A stretch of 64,000 bases of DNA, taken from contig DATFGQ010000043.1 of NCBI GenBank assembly GCA_035249305.1, forward strand, positions 53,717-117,716, read 5' to 3'. The notes beneath the pieces were generated by a model. That model did not search any database, was not told where the DNA came from, and saw only the letters and a program-made list of their open reading frames with translations. Below, piece by piece: positions 22,912 to 31,489 of the stretch. A program made the position numbers and the translations under genes. Origin of the DNA: DASUNP01 sp035249305. Lineage in GTDB: Bacteria; Acidobacteriota; Blastocatellia; UBA7656. Each line of letters begins with the position of its first letter. Positions within the stretch are counted from its first letter, which is position 1.

Positions 22912-23838
22912 ATGAAAGCGCTATCTTGTTGCGGGTTGGTTCTCTTTCTTTCTCTTTCGAGTCTCTGGCAACGCCCGGCTTATACCGAGACGCGAACGCC
23001 TGTTCAAAAAACACAAGTGGTGTTGCTCGGCACGGGGACGCCGAATGCGGACCCTGAGCGGTCCGGCCCTTCGGTCGCCATCGTCGTCAACGACACGCCT
23101 TACCTTGTCGACTTCGGACCCGGCGTCGTGCGTCGCGCCGCGGCCGCTCACCAGAAGGGCGTGGCTGGGTTGAAAGTAGATAAACTCAAGACGGCCTTTC
23201 TTACGCACCTGCACTCGGACCACACGCTCGGTTACGCCGACTTGATCTTCTCGCCGTGGACGCTCGAACGCAGCGAGCCGCTTCGGGTCTACGGGCCGCG
23301 GGGCGTCAAAGCCATGACCTATCATCTGCTGCGAGCTTACCAGCAGGACATTCACATCCGCACGAAGGGGTTGGAGCCGTCAAACAAGACCGGCTACAAG
23401 GTGGTCGCTCACGAGATCAAGCCGGGCGTAGTCTACAAAGACGAGAACGTGACCGTGAAGGCGTTTCGTGTGCCGCATGGCTCGTGGAAAGAAGCCTACG
23501 GCTATCGCTTCGAGACGCCTGATAAGACGATCGTCATATCGGGCGATTGCACGCCGAATTCAAACGTCGTCAAGAACTGCGACGGGTGCGACGTGCTGAT
23601 CCATGAAGTCTACTCGGCCGTAAGATTTGCCACCCGCCCTCCCGAATGGCAGAAGTATCATTCGAATTTTCACACGTCGACCAGAGAGCTCGCGGAGATC
23701 GCCAACCAGGCGAAGCCGAAACTCCTGATCCTCTACCACCAGTTGTTCTGGGGGGCGAGCGACGAGGATCTGGTTAAAGAAGTAAACCAGTTTTATAAGG
23801 GACGAGTCGTTTCGGGCCGCGACCTGGAGATTTATTAA
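22912..23838 (+). CDS. Exported MBL-fold hydrolase (RNase Z/arylsulfatase-like)
   Basis: This 308-residue metallo-beta-lactamase fold protein carries the zinc motif THLHSDHTLGY. Later ligands are visible in SGDCTPNSN (Asp) and in the HSNFHTS and YHQLFW regions (His). The overall plan, with VVLLGTGTPNADPERSGPS at the N-terminus, resembles RNase Z/ElaC-type and related phosphodiesterases. However, a signal peptide (CCGLVLFLSLSSLW) precedes it, so it acts outside the cytoplasm and is not a tRNA processing enzyme. The ATG at 22912 starts the signal peptide; an upstream in-frame start at 22837 would bury the signal. The gene converges with ppc, and the 43 bp between them holds no clear terminator. 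Confidence 0.82.
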   Translation: MKALSCCGLVLFLSLSSLWQRPAYTETRTPVQKTQVVLLGTGTPNADPERSGPSVAIVVNDTPYLVDFGPGVVRRAAAAHQKGVAGLKVDKLKTAFLTHLHSDHTLGYADLIFSPWTLERSEPLRVYGPRGVKAMTYHLLRAYQQDIHIRTKGLEPSNKTGYKVVAHEIKPGVVYKDENVTVKAFRVPHGSWKEAYGYRFETPDKTIVISGDCTPNSNVVKNCDGCDVLIHEVYSAVRFATRPPEWQKYHSNFHTSTRELAEIANQAKPKLLILYHQLFWGASDEDLVKEVNQFYKGRVVSGRDLEIY

Positions 23839-23881
23839 TGGCTGGAAATCATCTATCTCATAAGGTCGATCATTGTCCGCG

Positions 23882-26668
23882 TTAACCTGTGTTGCGCAAC
23901 CCCGCGGCGATGCCGTTGATCGTCGCCGCGAGCGCGTAATTCAGCCCTTCGCTTTCGTCACCGGCGCGCTTGCGGCGGAGCAGCTCGACTTGAATTAAGC
24001 TCATCGGGTCGACATACGGGTTGCGAAGACGAATCGACCGGGCAAGCACGGGAACGTTTTCGAGTAGCTGTTGCTGCCCGCTCGCGCGAAGTATCTCGCG
24101 GCGTGTTCGCTCGAACTCTTCGGCGATCACACCGAGCACGCGGTCGCGCACGCCGCTATCCTCGACAAGCCCTGCGTACACTCGCGCGATCGTAAGATCG
24201 GCCTTCGCCATCCCTAATTCGACATTGCGGATCAGGTCTTCGAAGAGCGCGAAATCGCGAAACATCTCTTGAAGCAACCGCTCACCATCGGCGCGTCTGC
24301 TTCTGAATCGTTCGAGCGCGTAGCCCACGCCGAACCACGCGGGCAAAACGTGACGGCTCTGCATCCACCCGAAGACCCATGGGATGGCTCGCAAATCCTG
24401 TAAGCCCTGGCGGCCACTTCTCCGCGCCGGGCGCGAGCCGATCTTCACCTGGTCGAATTCGAGCACGGGCGTGGCCTGCTCGAAGTAAGGAATCGTGTCG
24501 GGGCTGTCGACTACCTTCTCACGGTAGAACCCGAACGCGTCTTCGGACATCTGATCCATCGCCGCTTCCCACTCGCTTTCGTCGCTCGTCGAACGGCCGG
24601 GGCGCACAAGGGCTTCGAACGAAGCGGCTACCATCAATTCGAGGCTGCGCTCGGCTAAGATGGCGTCAGAGTATTTCCAATTCAACACCTCGCCCTGCTC
24701 CGTGATCCTTATCTCGCCGGTGAAGGCGCCCGCGGGCTGTGCAACTATCGCGCGGTGCGTAGGCCCGCCGCCGCGGCCGACCGTGCCGCCGCGCCCGTGG
24801 AATATCCGCAGCTTCAGTCCGCAAGCGTCCGCAACCTTGTGCAGCTCGCGGTGCGCTTTGTAGATCTCCCACGTGCTTGTCATCATCCCGCCATCTTTGT
24901 TCGAGTCCGAATAGCCGAGCATAACCTCCTGCCGCCGCCCCCACGAATCGAGCAGCCGCACGTAGTCGGGAGATGTCCAAAGTTTACGGCAGATCTCGGG
25001 GCAGTTGCGCAGGTCTTCGATCGATTCAAAAAGCGGTACGGGCATCAGCCCCGCGCCTTTCTCCTGGGCCGATCCCGCCACGCGAATGCCGCTGGCTTCC
25101 GACAGCCACACTGTCTGCAAAATGTCTTCGGCCGATTGCGCGCCGCTGATGACGTAATGACAGACCGTCTCCGAAGGGAATTGGCGCTTCAGCGCGGAGA
25201 CGCCGCGCAGCGTCTCAAGCAACGCCGCGGTCTGCTCGGATGGCGTTGCGGGCAATTCGAGACTCGGGTTCTCATTGAGCGAGGCCGCCGCCGCAAGCTC
25301 GGAGATCGCTTTGCGATGTACGCGCGCATGCTGTCGGATGTCGAGCGTTTGCAGATGAAAACCGAACGTCTCGATCTGGCGTAGCAACGGGTCGAGCAGC
25401 GCGCGGGCGAGGTGCTCGCCGCGATTCTCGGCGAGGCTGTCGCGCATTAGCTTCACGTCCGCTGCGAACTCACCCGCCTCCTTGTAAGCCTCTTCGTGAT
25501 TAAGGTCGTCGCGCGTCGCCTGTAAGCGGCTGTGCACGTAAAGCAGAAAGCGGCGATAGACCTCGGCCGCCGTTCGACGCTCCAGCTCTGCCTGGTTGAC
25601 CGATATGCGAGATTGAGCATTATCGAGCGAGCGCGTTAACGCTTCAGACGCCCCGGTTTGAAACGTGGATGGGCTGAGCAGTTTGACCAGTTCTCGCGCG
25701 GCGTTTATGTAATGATCGAGTATTGTCCTGCGCGCAATCTCAAGCGCCTCGCGAGTCGAGCGGGCGGTGACGAAAGGGTTGCCGTCGCGGTCGCCGCCTA
25801 TCCAGGAGCCGAACGTCACGACGGTCGGCAGATCGGCCGCAGATATTTCAAGCCCGTAGACTTGCCGGAACGCGCCGGCCATCTCCTCGTAGATCTGCGG
25901 AAGCGTCGCGATCAGCACCGCCGGATAATAGGCGAGCCCCATCCTGATTTCGTCGCTCACGGTCGGCTGGCGGCGGCGCACTTCGTCCGATTGCCAGAGC
26001 GCTGTTATCTCCGCCGCGATCGATTCTTCGCGACGCGCGGCCTCGACATCCGACAGCGGCAGCCGGTCGAGGCTCTCTATCTCTTTCGCGATGCGGTCGC
26101 GCTTGAACAGCACGGTCCGGCGCGCGATCTCCGTCGGGTGAGCGGTGAAAACGGGAGTGACTTTTATTCGGCCTAGCCAGTCGAGCGCTTCTTCGGCCCC
26201 GACGCCCGCATCGCGCGCGCGAATGAGCGTGCCGAAAAAGGTCCCCGGCTCGGGCCGCCGGTCAGGCTGTAGCTCGTGCGCGCGGCGGCGGCGCTTGCGA
26301 TGATTAGTCTCCGCGAGGTTAATCAATTCAAAGTAAGTCGCAAAGGCTTTGGTCATCTGGTACGCCTGCTTAACCGTCAGGCGGCCGACTATCTCCCTCG
26401 CGCGGCTCATCAGATCATGCTCGCCGGGCTGGCCCGCGTCTTGATCGTGCTGCAAATCGCGATGCTCTATTGCCAGCAGCCTCAGTCGTTCGACCGCCTC
26501 GAAGAGCTCGTCACCCGCTTGCTCTTTAAGAGCATGGCCCAGCAACAATCCGAGCGAGCGAACGTCGCGCCGCAGCGGCAGCTCTTTCAACTGCGGGTCA
26601 TCGCTCGTCAACTCCCGCAGTCGCTCCGCCTGGTCTTCGGCCCCCCACAATGGCTCTGTCCGCGCCAT
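23882..26668 (-). CDS. ppc: Phosphoenolpyruvate carboxylase
   Basis: This 928-residue enzyme carboxylates PEP to oxaloacetate and refills the TCA cycle. Signatures are all present: FTAHPTEIARRTV (catalytic His), GSWIGGDRDGNPFVT, MLGYSDSNKDGGMMTSTW, FHGRGGTVGRGGGPTHRAI and a C-terminal RNTG, the conserved terminal glycine of bacterial PEPC. Length fits the family (880-960). The start at 26668 is supported by GGAAGGAG 7 bases upstream; a longer frame to 26719 lacks one. It stands alone on the minus strand, divergent from the MMPL transporter across about 180 bp. Confidence 0.97.
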   Translation of the reverse strand: MARTEPLWGAEDQAERLRELTSDDPQLKELPLRRDVRSLGLLLGHALKEQAGDELFEAVERLRLLAIEHRDLQHDQDAGQPGEHDLMSRAREIVGRLTVKQAYQMTKAFATYFELINLAETNHRKRRRRAHELQPDRRPEPGTFFGTLIRARDAGVGAEEALDWLGRIKVTPVFTAHPTEIARRTVLFKRDRIAKEIESLDRLPLSDVEAARREESIAAEITALWQSDEVRRRQPTVSDEIRMGLAYYPAVLIATLPQIYEEMAGAFRQVYGLEISAADLPTVVTFGSWIGGDRDGNPFVTARSTREALEIARRTILDHYINAARELVKLLSPSTFQTGASEALTRSLDNAQSRISVNQAELERRTAAEVYRRFLLYVHSRLQATRDDLNHEEAYKEAGEFAADVKLMRDSLAENRGEHLARALLDPLLRQIETFGFHLQTLDIRQHARVHRKAISELAAAASLNENPSLELPATPSEQTAALLETLRGVSALKRQFPSETVCHYVISGAQSAEDILQTVWLSEASGIRVAGSAQEKGAGLMPVPLFESIEDLRNCPEICRKLWTSPDYVRLLDSWGRRQEVMLGYSDSNKDGGMMTSTWEIYKAHRELHKVADACGLKLRIFHGRGGTVGRGGGPTHRAIVAQPAGAFTGEIRITEQGEVLNWKYSDAILAERSLELMVAASFEALVRPGRSTSDESEWEAAMDQMSEDAFGFYREKVVDSPDTIPYFEQATPVLEFDQVKIGSRPARRSGRQGLQDLRAIPWVFGWMQSRHVLPAWFGVGYALERFRSRRADGERLLQEMFRDFALFEDLIRNVELGMAKADLTIARVYAGLVEDSGVRDRVLGVIAEEFERTRREILRASGQQQLLENVPVLARSIRLRNPYVDPMSLIQVELLRRKRAGDESEGLNYALAATINGIAAGLRNTG

Positions 26669-26849
26669 ATCATTGCTCCTTCCGCCCACCGCTTTAATTC
26701 TATTCGAGATCGAATACAAGTGTAGCGGAAATGGCCCGCTTGAGCGCCCGCGAGATTCGGGCCTTATTCAAAGTTGACAGGCAATGTATTTCAGCTTACG
26801 CTTGCGGCTAGTCGCCTTTGTCTTTCAAGCATCTCAATAGCTCTTAGTA

Positions 26850-29153
26850 ATGATCAGGCTGATTAAATTCTCCGTCCACCGTCCGATCATTGTCTTAACG
26901 ACGATACTGTTCCTAACTATCGTGCTCTGCATGTTCGCGCCCCGCGTGCGGTTACAGTTGGACGCCAGATCATTAATACCGTCAGGCGATCCGACTCTGG
27001 CTGCGAGTGACAATGCGGCCGACGTATTCGGATTGCGAGATATTGTCATGATAGGCGTCGTTAGTGAAGACGCGGATATATACTCGCCGGAAACGCTAGG
27101 GCGAATAGACAGATTGACCAGGGGCCTTTCAGAGGTAGAGGGGATCGTCGCCGAATCCGTCATGAGCCTGTCGACCATATCGGGTCAAACTGAAAAGGAC
27201 GGCAAGGTCATTTCGTATGACCTGATGGCTAAAAGCACGGAATTAGACTCGGAGGCAATCGAGCGGCTTCGGCGGGACGTTGAACGGCTGGGGCTCACAG
27301 ACGGAGTGCTCGTAGGTAAAGATGGGAAGGCCGCGGCGATCTTTGCTGAAGTTGATCCGCGAGCAGACCGATACGACATCCTTCAACAAGTCAGGTCTCT
27401 GCTGGCCGCCGAGCGCGACGGTAAGGACTCGTTGTATCTGACAGGGACCGCCCTCGCCCAGGCCGTCCTCGGACAGTCGGCCGCCAGTGACTTAGCCCGC
27501 TTAGTTCCGATCGTCATCGTGGTCGTCGGTTGTATGTTGATGCTTGCTTTCAAACACCCGGCTCCCGCTCTGTTTTCGCTTGCGGAGATCGCGATAAGCT
27601 TGCTCTGGACCATAGGCTTGATGGGGCTCGCCCGGCAATCCGTATTTGTTACTACGCTGGTGCTGCCCGTGATTCTAGTCTCCGTCGGCGTGTCTGATGA
27701 TGTTTATGCGCTCACTCATTATTTTAATCACCGGCGGCGCGCGGTCGGCGGCTCAACCCAGGACGGAGTAATCGATGCGTTCCGCCAGTTGATCCGCCCC
27801 GTGGGATTAACCGCAATCTCGACTGTAGTCGGCCTGCTATCGCTCGCCGTCACCGGCCTTGAGCCCCTCCGCGTGTTCGGGATTTATGGGGCAATCGCCA
27901 TACTCTTTTCTACACTCTTCACCTTCACGCTTATTCCCGCGCTGCTCGTAGTCTTAAATCCGAAGCCGAGCGTGAATAAAGACCGTCATAACTTGTGGGA
28001 TGGCCCCATATTGAAACTCTACCGAGGATTGATAGCGGCTGGCCCCGGTCACGCCCTCCTGATCATTCTGGTCATTACGGCGAGCTCGGCTCTGCTGGCG
28101 ACGAGATTGCGAGTCGACGATAGCTGGGTCGCAAACCTTCCAGCCGACAGCGACATCTCGCGCGGGGATAAAGTGCTCAACGAGTTACTTGCGGGCACGA
28201 CTACGATCGAATTCCTCGCCGATAGCGGCGCAAGCGATGGCTATTTAAACCCGCAAACTTTTGCCGCCTTAGGCGCTATCGAAGACGCGGTTGCTACGAT
28301 TCCTTCTGTCGGGGCGATTGAAAGCGTATACACCGATGTCGCGCGGGCGCACGCTTCAGTGTCGGGAGTCAACTACTCGGACTATCGCACGGGGCTGCAA
28401 TTCAACGTGGTTCGGCTTTCGAGCGATCGCATCAAGCAGACCTTCGAGGCGATAGCGTCCGCGCCGGGGCTGCCGCTCGACAAGCGGCTTGACGGCTCGT
28501 ACCGGCGGGCGCGCGTGACCGTATTCGTTCGCTCAGCGAATTACCAGCGCATAGAAAGCGTCCTCGGCGCGGCCCAGGCCGCCGGCGCAACTATTTCAAG
28601 GACGGGAGGCAGTATAACCCCTTTCGGCGATGGCTGGATCAGCTACGTCACGGTGCGACTGTTAGTCAGGGGACAAGTCTTCTCGATCCCTTTAGCGCTA
28701 TTAATCGATTTCGTCTTACTGTCGATCTTCCTGAAATCCATGCGGACAGGTTTGATCGCCATCTTACCTGTGGCGCTCAGCGTGCTCGCGGTATTTGCCG
28801 CGCTGGCCGTCGCAAAGGTTCCGCTTGGGATCGCCAATTCGATGTTTGCCGGCATCGCAATAGGCATCGGGCTAGACTTTTCAATCCACCTGACGACCAG
28901 CTACTGGCAGGCGCTCAGACAGGGCCTGGCCCCCTTCGATTCTCTCACGCTCGCCTTTCGAGGTACGGGACCGCCGATCATCACCAGCGCAGTAGCTATA
29001 GCCTCAGGCTTTTCGGTCCTGGCAATGTCTGAAGTAGCGCCGAACTTGCAACTCGGGCTGATCGTCTCCTTGACCCTGCTCGTGTGCGCGGCCGTGACCC
29101 TCATCTTAATCCCCACCGTGTTTCTGCTCGGAAAGAAAGCGCCTGGCCCATAG
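26850..29153 (+). CDS. MMPL/RND superfamily exporter
   Basis: This 767-residue membrane protein has the two-fold RND layout. One helix (residues 10-32) is followed by a periplasmic loop domain to about 205, a five-helix sterol-sensing-like bundle to about 370 and a further helix near 405. A second periplasmic loop and a second helix bundle follow (about 610-760). Motifs include VSVGVSDDVYALTHYF in the first bundle and GIAIGIGLDFSIHLTTSYW in the second, where the acidic residues suit proton coupling. Such proteins export lipids, hopanoids or hydrophobic metabolites. No partner membrane-fusion gene is adjacent. It lies 1.4 kb before the enediyne cassette, so a role in product export can only be guessed. 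Confidence 0.85.
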   Translation: MIRLIKFSVHRPIIVLTTILFLTIVLCMFAPRVRLQLDARSLIPSGDPTLAASDNAADVFGLRDIVMIGVVSEDADIYSPETLGRIDRLTRGLSEVEGIVAESVMSLSTISGQTEKDGKVISYDLMAKSTELDSEAIERLRRDVERLGLTDGVLVGKDGKAAAIFAEVDPRADRYDILQQVRSLLAAERDGKDSLYLTGTALAQAVLGQSAASDLARLVPIVIVVVGCMLMLAFKHPAPALFSLAEIAISLLWTIGLMGLARQSVFVTTLVLPVILVSVGVSDDVYALTHYFNHRRRAVGGSTQDGVIDAFRQLIRPVGLTAISTVVGLLSLAVTGLEPLRVFGIYGAIAILFSTLFTFTLIPALLVVLNPKPSVNKDRHNLWDGPILKLYRGLIAAGPGHALLIILVITASSALLATRLRVDDSWVANLPADSDISRGDKVLNELLAGTTTIEFLADSGASDGYLNPQTFAALGAIEDAVATIPSVGAIESVYTDVARAHASVSGVNYSDYRTGLQFNVVRLSSDRIKQTFEAIASAPGLPLDKRLDGSYRRARVTVFVRSANYQRIESVLGAAQAAGATISRTGGSITPFGDGWISYVTVRLLVRGQVFSIPLALLIDFVLLSIFLKSMRTGLIAILPVALSVLAVFAALAVAKVPLGIANSMFAGIAIGIGLDFSIHLTTSYWQALRQGLAPFDSLTLAFRGTGPPIITSAVAIASGFSVLAMSEVAPNLQLGLIVSLTLLVCAAVTLILIPTVFLLGKKAPGP

Positions 29154-29514
29154 CCCAACGCGATTGTCGGCGCTCGCGATTTAAGTACCTGTTCTTGTAA
29201 TGTTAAATACGAATTTTCTTGACAAGGAAAAACACGCAAGTAATAATGGCTACGCAAGAAATCCTCACAGAATTCCTGACAATCCTGCGAAAAAGCGGTC
29301 TGGTTGCGCGCTTTGCCCGCAGGTGTCAGAGGCCAAGGTAAGCACCCGCAAGCGGTATTTTTTTCGCGGAATTGTTTTTCAGGCGTATTGTCCATAACTC
29401 AGGTCTTTGGATACTAAAGCTGCACTGGCTGACGCTGTCGCTCGCGCCATTCCCGCGGCTCTCCGAAGGTCCTGAAACACCCAATGGCTGAGAAACGGAG
29501 GAGGAGGAAGAGGA
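29154..29514 (+). promoter_or_regulatory. Leader region of the 29515 gene with promoter at 29219-29247
   Basis: This 361 bp stretch has no convincing gene. TTGACA at 29219-29224 and AATAAT at 29242-29247 are 17 bases apart, predicting a start near 29254 and a leader of about 260 bases. The purine-rich run GGAGGAGGAGGAAGAGG directly before ATG 29515 is an unusually long ribosome binding site. Short frames within the region lack ribosome binding sites. Confidence 0.5.
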
Positions 29515-30279
29515 ATGAAAAGGAACACCAAACTGACGCTCATAGTTGGGCTGGTTATAATCGCCGGTGCTGTTACTCTCTGGCGCGCCGGCGCTATGAC
29601 GACCATAGGCGCTGGCTATGACTTGTTCAACACCCCGGACAACGCTCAAACCGGCGAGAACTTTAACCTTGCCGCCGGCTTCTTCGAGAACTCCGCGGGC
29701 AGTCCTTCAACAGCTTTTTCGGGCAGGGTGGCTCTCAAGGGCGGCGCTGCGGTCCCCGGCTACAATGCGGACACGGTCATCGAACGCACGCAAGCCGTCA
29801 ACGTGCCGGGCAGCACCCCGCTTCTGCTTACGGGCCTTCGACTGGTGAGCGTCGGCGCTATGCGCGTAAACTTCGCCGACGGCAGTTTTGCTGATTATAG
29901 CGTCAGCGTTAAAGAGTCTCCGTCGGTTCCGTCCGGCGGATCGATGCATTTCAACGCTGATGGCACATTCAGCAGCTCCTTGCAGATTAACCGCGAATAC
30001 ACATTCACAAGTCCGGGCCAGCCCAACCGGGTCTTCGATTCAGGGACTGGTGATTCGCAATTCGTAGCATGGCCTGCGATCAGCCTCACTGCCACGGGCA
30101 CGTGGGAGTCGAGCGGGAATGAGACGAACGCTGCCATTGCGCCGGGCGGCGGCGTGACCATAAGACCTAATACTCACCAGTCGATAATAGCGGCGCATGC
30201 CACAACCATAGCCCCAAGGCCGACACCGACCAGGAAAGAGATAGGGCCGGGGATAGAGAAGCCCAACAGCGGGCGTTGA
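29515..30279 (+). CDS. Secreted protein of unknown function
   Basis: This 254-residue protein has one N-terminal hydrophobic segment (TLIVGLVIIAGAVTLWRAGA) acting as signal or anchor. The mature part is Gly/Ser/Thr-rich and looks all-beta, with an FNTPDNAQTGENFNLAAGFF start. It holds few charged residues until a basic, Pro/Thr-rich tail. I do not recognise a family. The tail from about residue 222 changes in composition, so the C-terminus could have been altered by a frameshift. The ATG is well supported by the strong purine-rich ribosome binding site. It stands alone before the enediyne cassette, with a 253 bp gap containing a nested inverted repeat. Confidence 0.65.
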   Translation: MKRNTKLTLIVGLVIIAGAVTLWRAGAMTTIGAGYDLFNTPDNAQTGENFNLAAGFFENSAGSPSTAFSGRVALKGGAAVPGYNADTVIERTQAVNVPGSTPLLLTGLRLVSVGAMRVNFADGSFADYSVSVKESPSVPSGGSMHFNADGTFSSSLQINREYTFTSPGQPNRVFDSGTGDSQFVAWPAISLTATGTWESSGNETNAAIAPGGGVTIRPNTHQSIIAAHATTIAPRPTPTRKEIGPGIEKPNSGR

Positions 30280-30349
30280 GGCCGGGGCAGTCGGTCGGCC
30301 GCCGCACTCTTGTGAGGAAGCGGCCTGTTATGTTGCTTGAGAAGACCGT

Positions 30350-30400
30350 GGCGTAGTCACCGTCGCCGATGGTTGCTCGGCGAGCCCCGCTGACTACGCC
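30350..30400. repeat. Nested inverted repeat upstream of the enediyne cassette
   Basis: GGCGTAGTCA (30350-30359) pairs perfectly with TGACTACGCC (30391-30400), and inside it CGCCGA pairs with TCGGCG around TGGTTGC. This two-storey hairpin lies about 130 bp before unbL. It may be a terminator for the 29515 gene, a protein site or a small RNA; no T-run follows. Apart from this, 30280-30532 shows no clear promoter. Confidence 0.6.
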
Positions 30401-30532
30401 GCCGGGTTCCTGTCTAAATCGTCCTTTTCCGGCCTTACACGGCGCACCTATGCACGGCAAATCGTAGTCGCGCATGGGTGCGTTGTGCGACAGGGGCCGG
30501 TGTCAAAATCTACTTAGCGTCGAGATCAACGA

Positions 30533-31489
30533 GTGAGCCGCTTAATCAGAAAGCTGCGACGCCGCGTTCTGGGGATTTCGCCCGAAGAGGCGACTTTCGC
30601 CAAACGTGGCTTCCGTAGCTGTGATGAAAGGGTGCGCCAGCGGTTAGAGCGCATCGGCTCAACCTTCCTCGATGGCTATCATGCGGCATTAGAGGCGGAC
30701 GACGATGCTTCGCTCGAATCGCGATTGAATGACGTAGAGGCTGAATGGCGCGGGTTCGCTTTCGAAGGCGCGGCGATGGCTCTGTCGCTGATCGATTTCA
30801 TGACGCCCTGGAAGGCGAATCGATTCCAATCTTTTATCCTTGGCCCCGGCGCAAATCACATTTACATGGCTCACGTAGGAGCAGGATGGGCTTTGGCCCG
30901 GCTGCCCGTTCGCCTCGAAAGCTCGCTCAAGCGGCTCGACCCTCTACTGCGCTGGCTGGCAGTCGACGGCTACGGTTTTCACGAAGGCTACTTCGGAGGC
31001 CCCGCGTATTTCAGATCACACAAAGCGCGCCCGCGGTTTGCCGGGTATGCTGCCCGTGTCTTTGACCAGGGGCTCGGCCGAAGCCTCTGGTTTGTCGAAG
31101 CGGCCGACATCGAAGCAATCTGCGCCACCCTATCTTCGTTCGCCGAGTCACGCCAGTCTGATCTCTGGAGCGGGGTGGGTCTCGCCTGCGCGTATGCGGG
31201 CGGTCAAGACGAGGCAACCCTCCAATCCCTGCGCAACAGGGCGGGGGCATACGGGCGTAATCTGGCGCAGGGGGTCTGTTTTGCCGCAAAGGCCCGCCAG
31301 CGAGCCGACAACATGACCGCGCACACGGAACTCGCTTGCCGCGTCTTCTGCGGGATGTCAGCAGAATCGGCGGCGAAAGTCACTGATGTCGCTTTACAAG
31401 ATCTTCCTAACACGCGCGCAATCCCCAACTACGAAGTGTGGCGGCGGCGGATTGCGGCGAGCTTCGCCAGTGAGGTGTCGGTGCAATGA
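30533..31489 (+). CDS. unbL: Enediyne core protein UnbL (DUF1702)
   Basis: This 318-residue protein matches the DUF1702 family, known almost only from enediyne clusters. Signatures include ERIGSTFLDGYHAAL, FAFEGAAMALSLIDFM, GPGANHIYMAHVGAGWALARL, LRWLAVDGYGFHEGYF, FDQGLGRSLWFV and DLWSGVGLACAYAGG. Length is as expected (about 320). In known producers this protein is one of five universal enediyne genes, thought to help turn the polyene made by the PKS into the enediyne core; its reaction is not defined. The start is a GTG with a poor ribosome binding site. Its stop overlaps the ATG of unbV (ATGA), so the two are coupled. Confidence 0.93.
   Translation: MSRLIRKLRRRVLGISPEEATFAKRGFRSCDERVRQRLERIGSTFLDGYHAALEADDDASLESRLNDVEAEWRGFAFEGAAMALSLIDFMTPWKANRFQSFILGPGANHIYMAHVGAGWALARLPVRLESSLKRLDPLLRWLAVDGYGFHEGYFGGPAYFRSHKARPRFAGYAARVFDQGLGRSLWFVEAADIEAICATLSSFAESRQSDLWSGVGLACAYAGGQDEATLQSLRNRAGAYGRNLAQGVCFAAKARQRADNMTAHTELACRVFCGMSAESAAKVTDVALQDLPNTRAIPNYEVWRRRIAASFASEVSVQ

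Noticed and set aside
30167..30475. Minus-strand 102-codon frame downstream of the 29515 gene
   Set aside because: No ribosome binding site, overlaps the end of the plus-strand gene and the nested inverted repeat, and matches no family.
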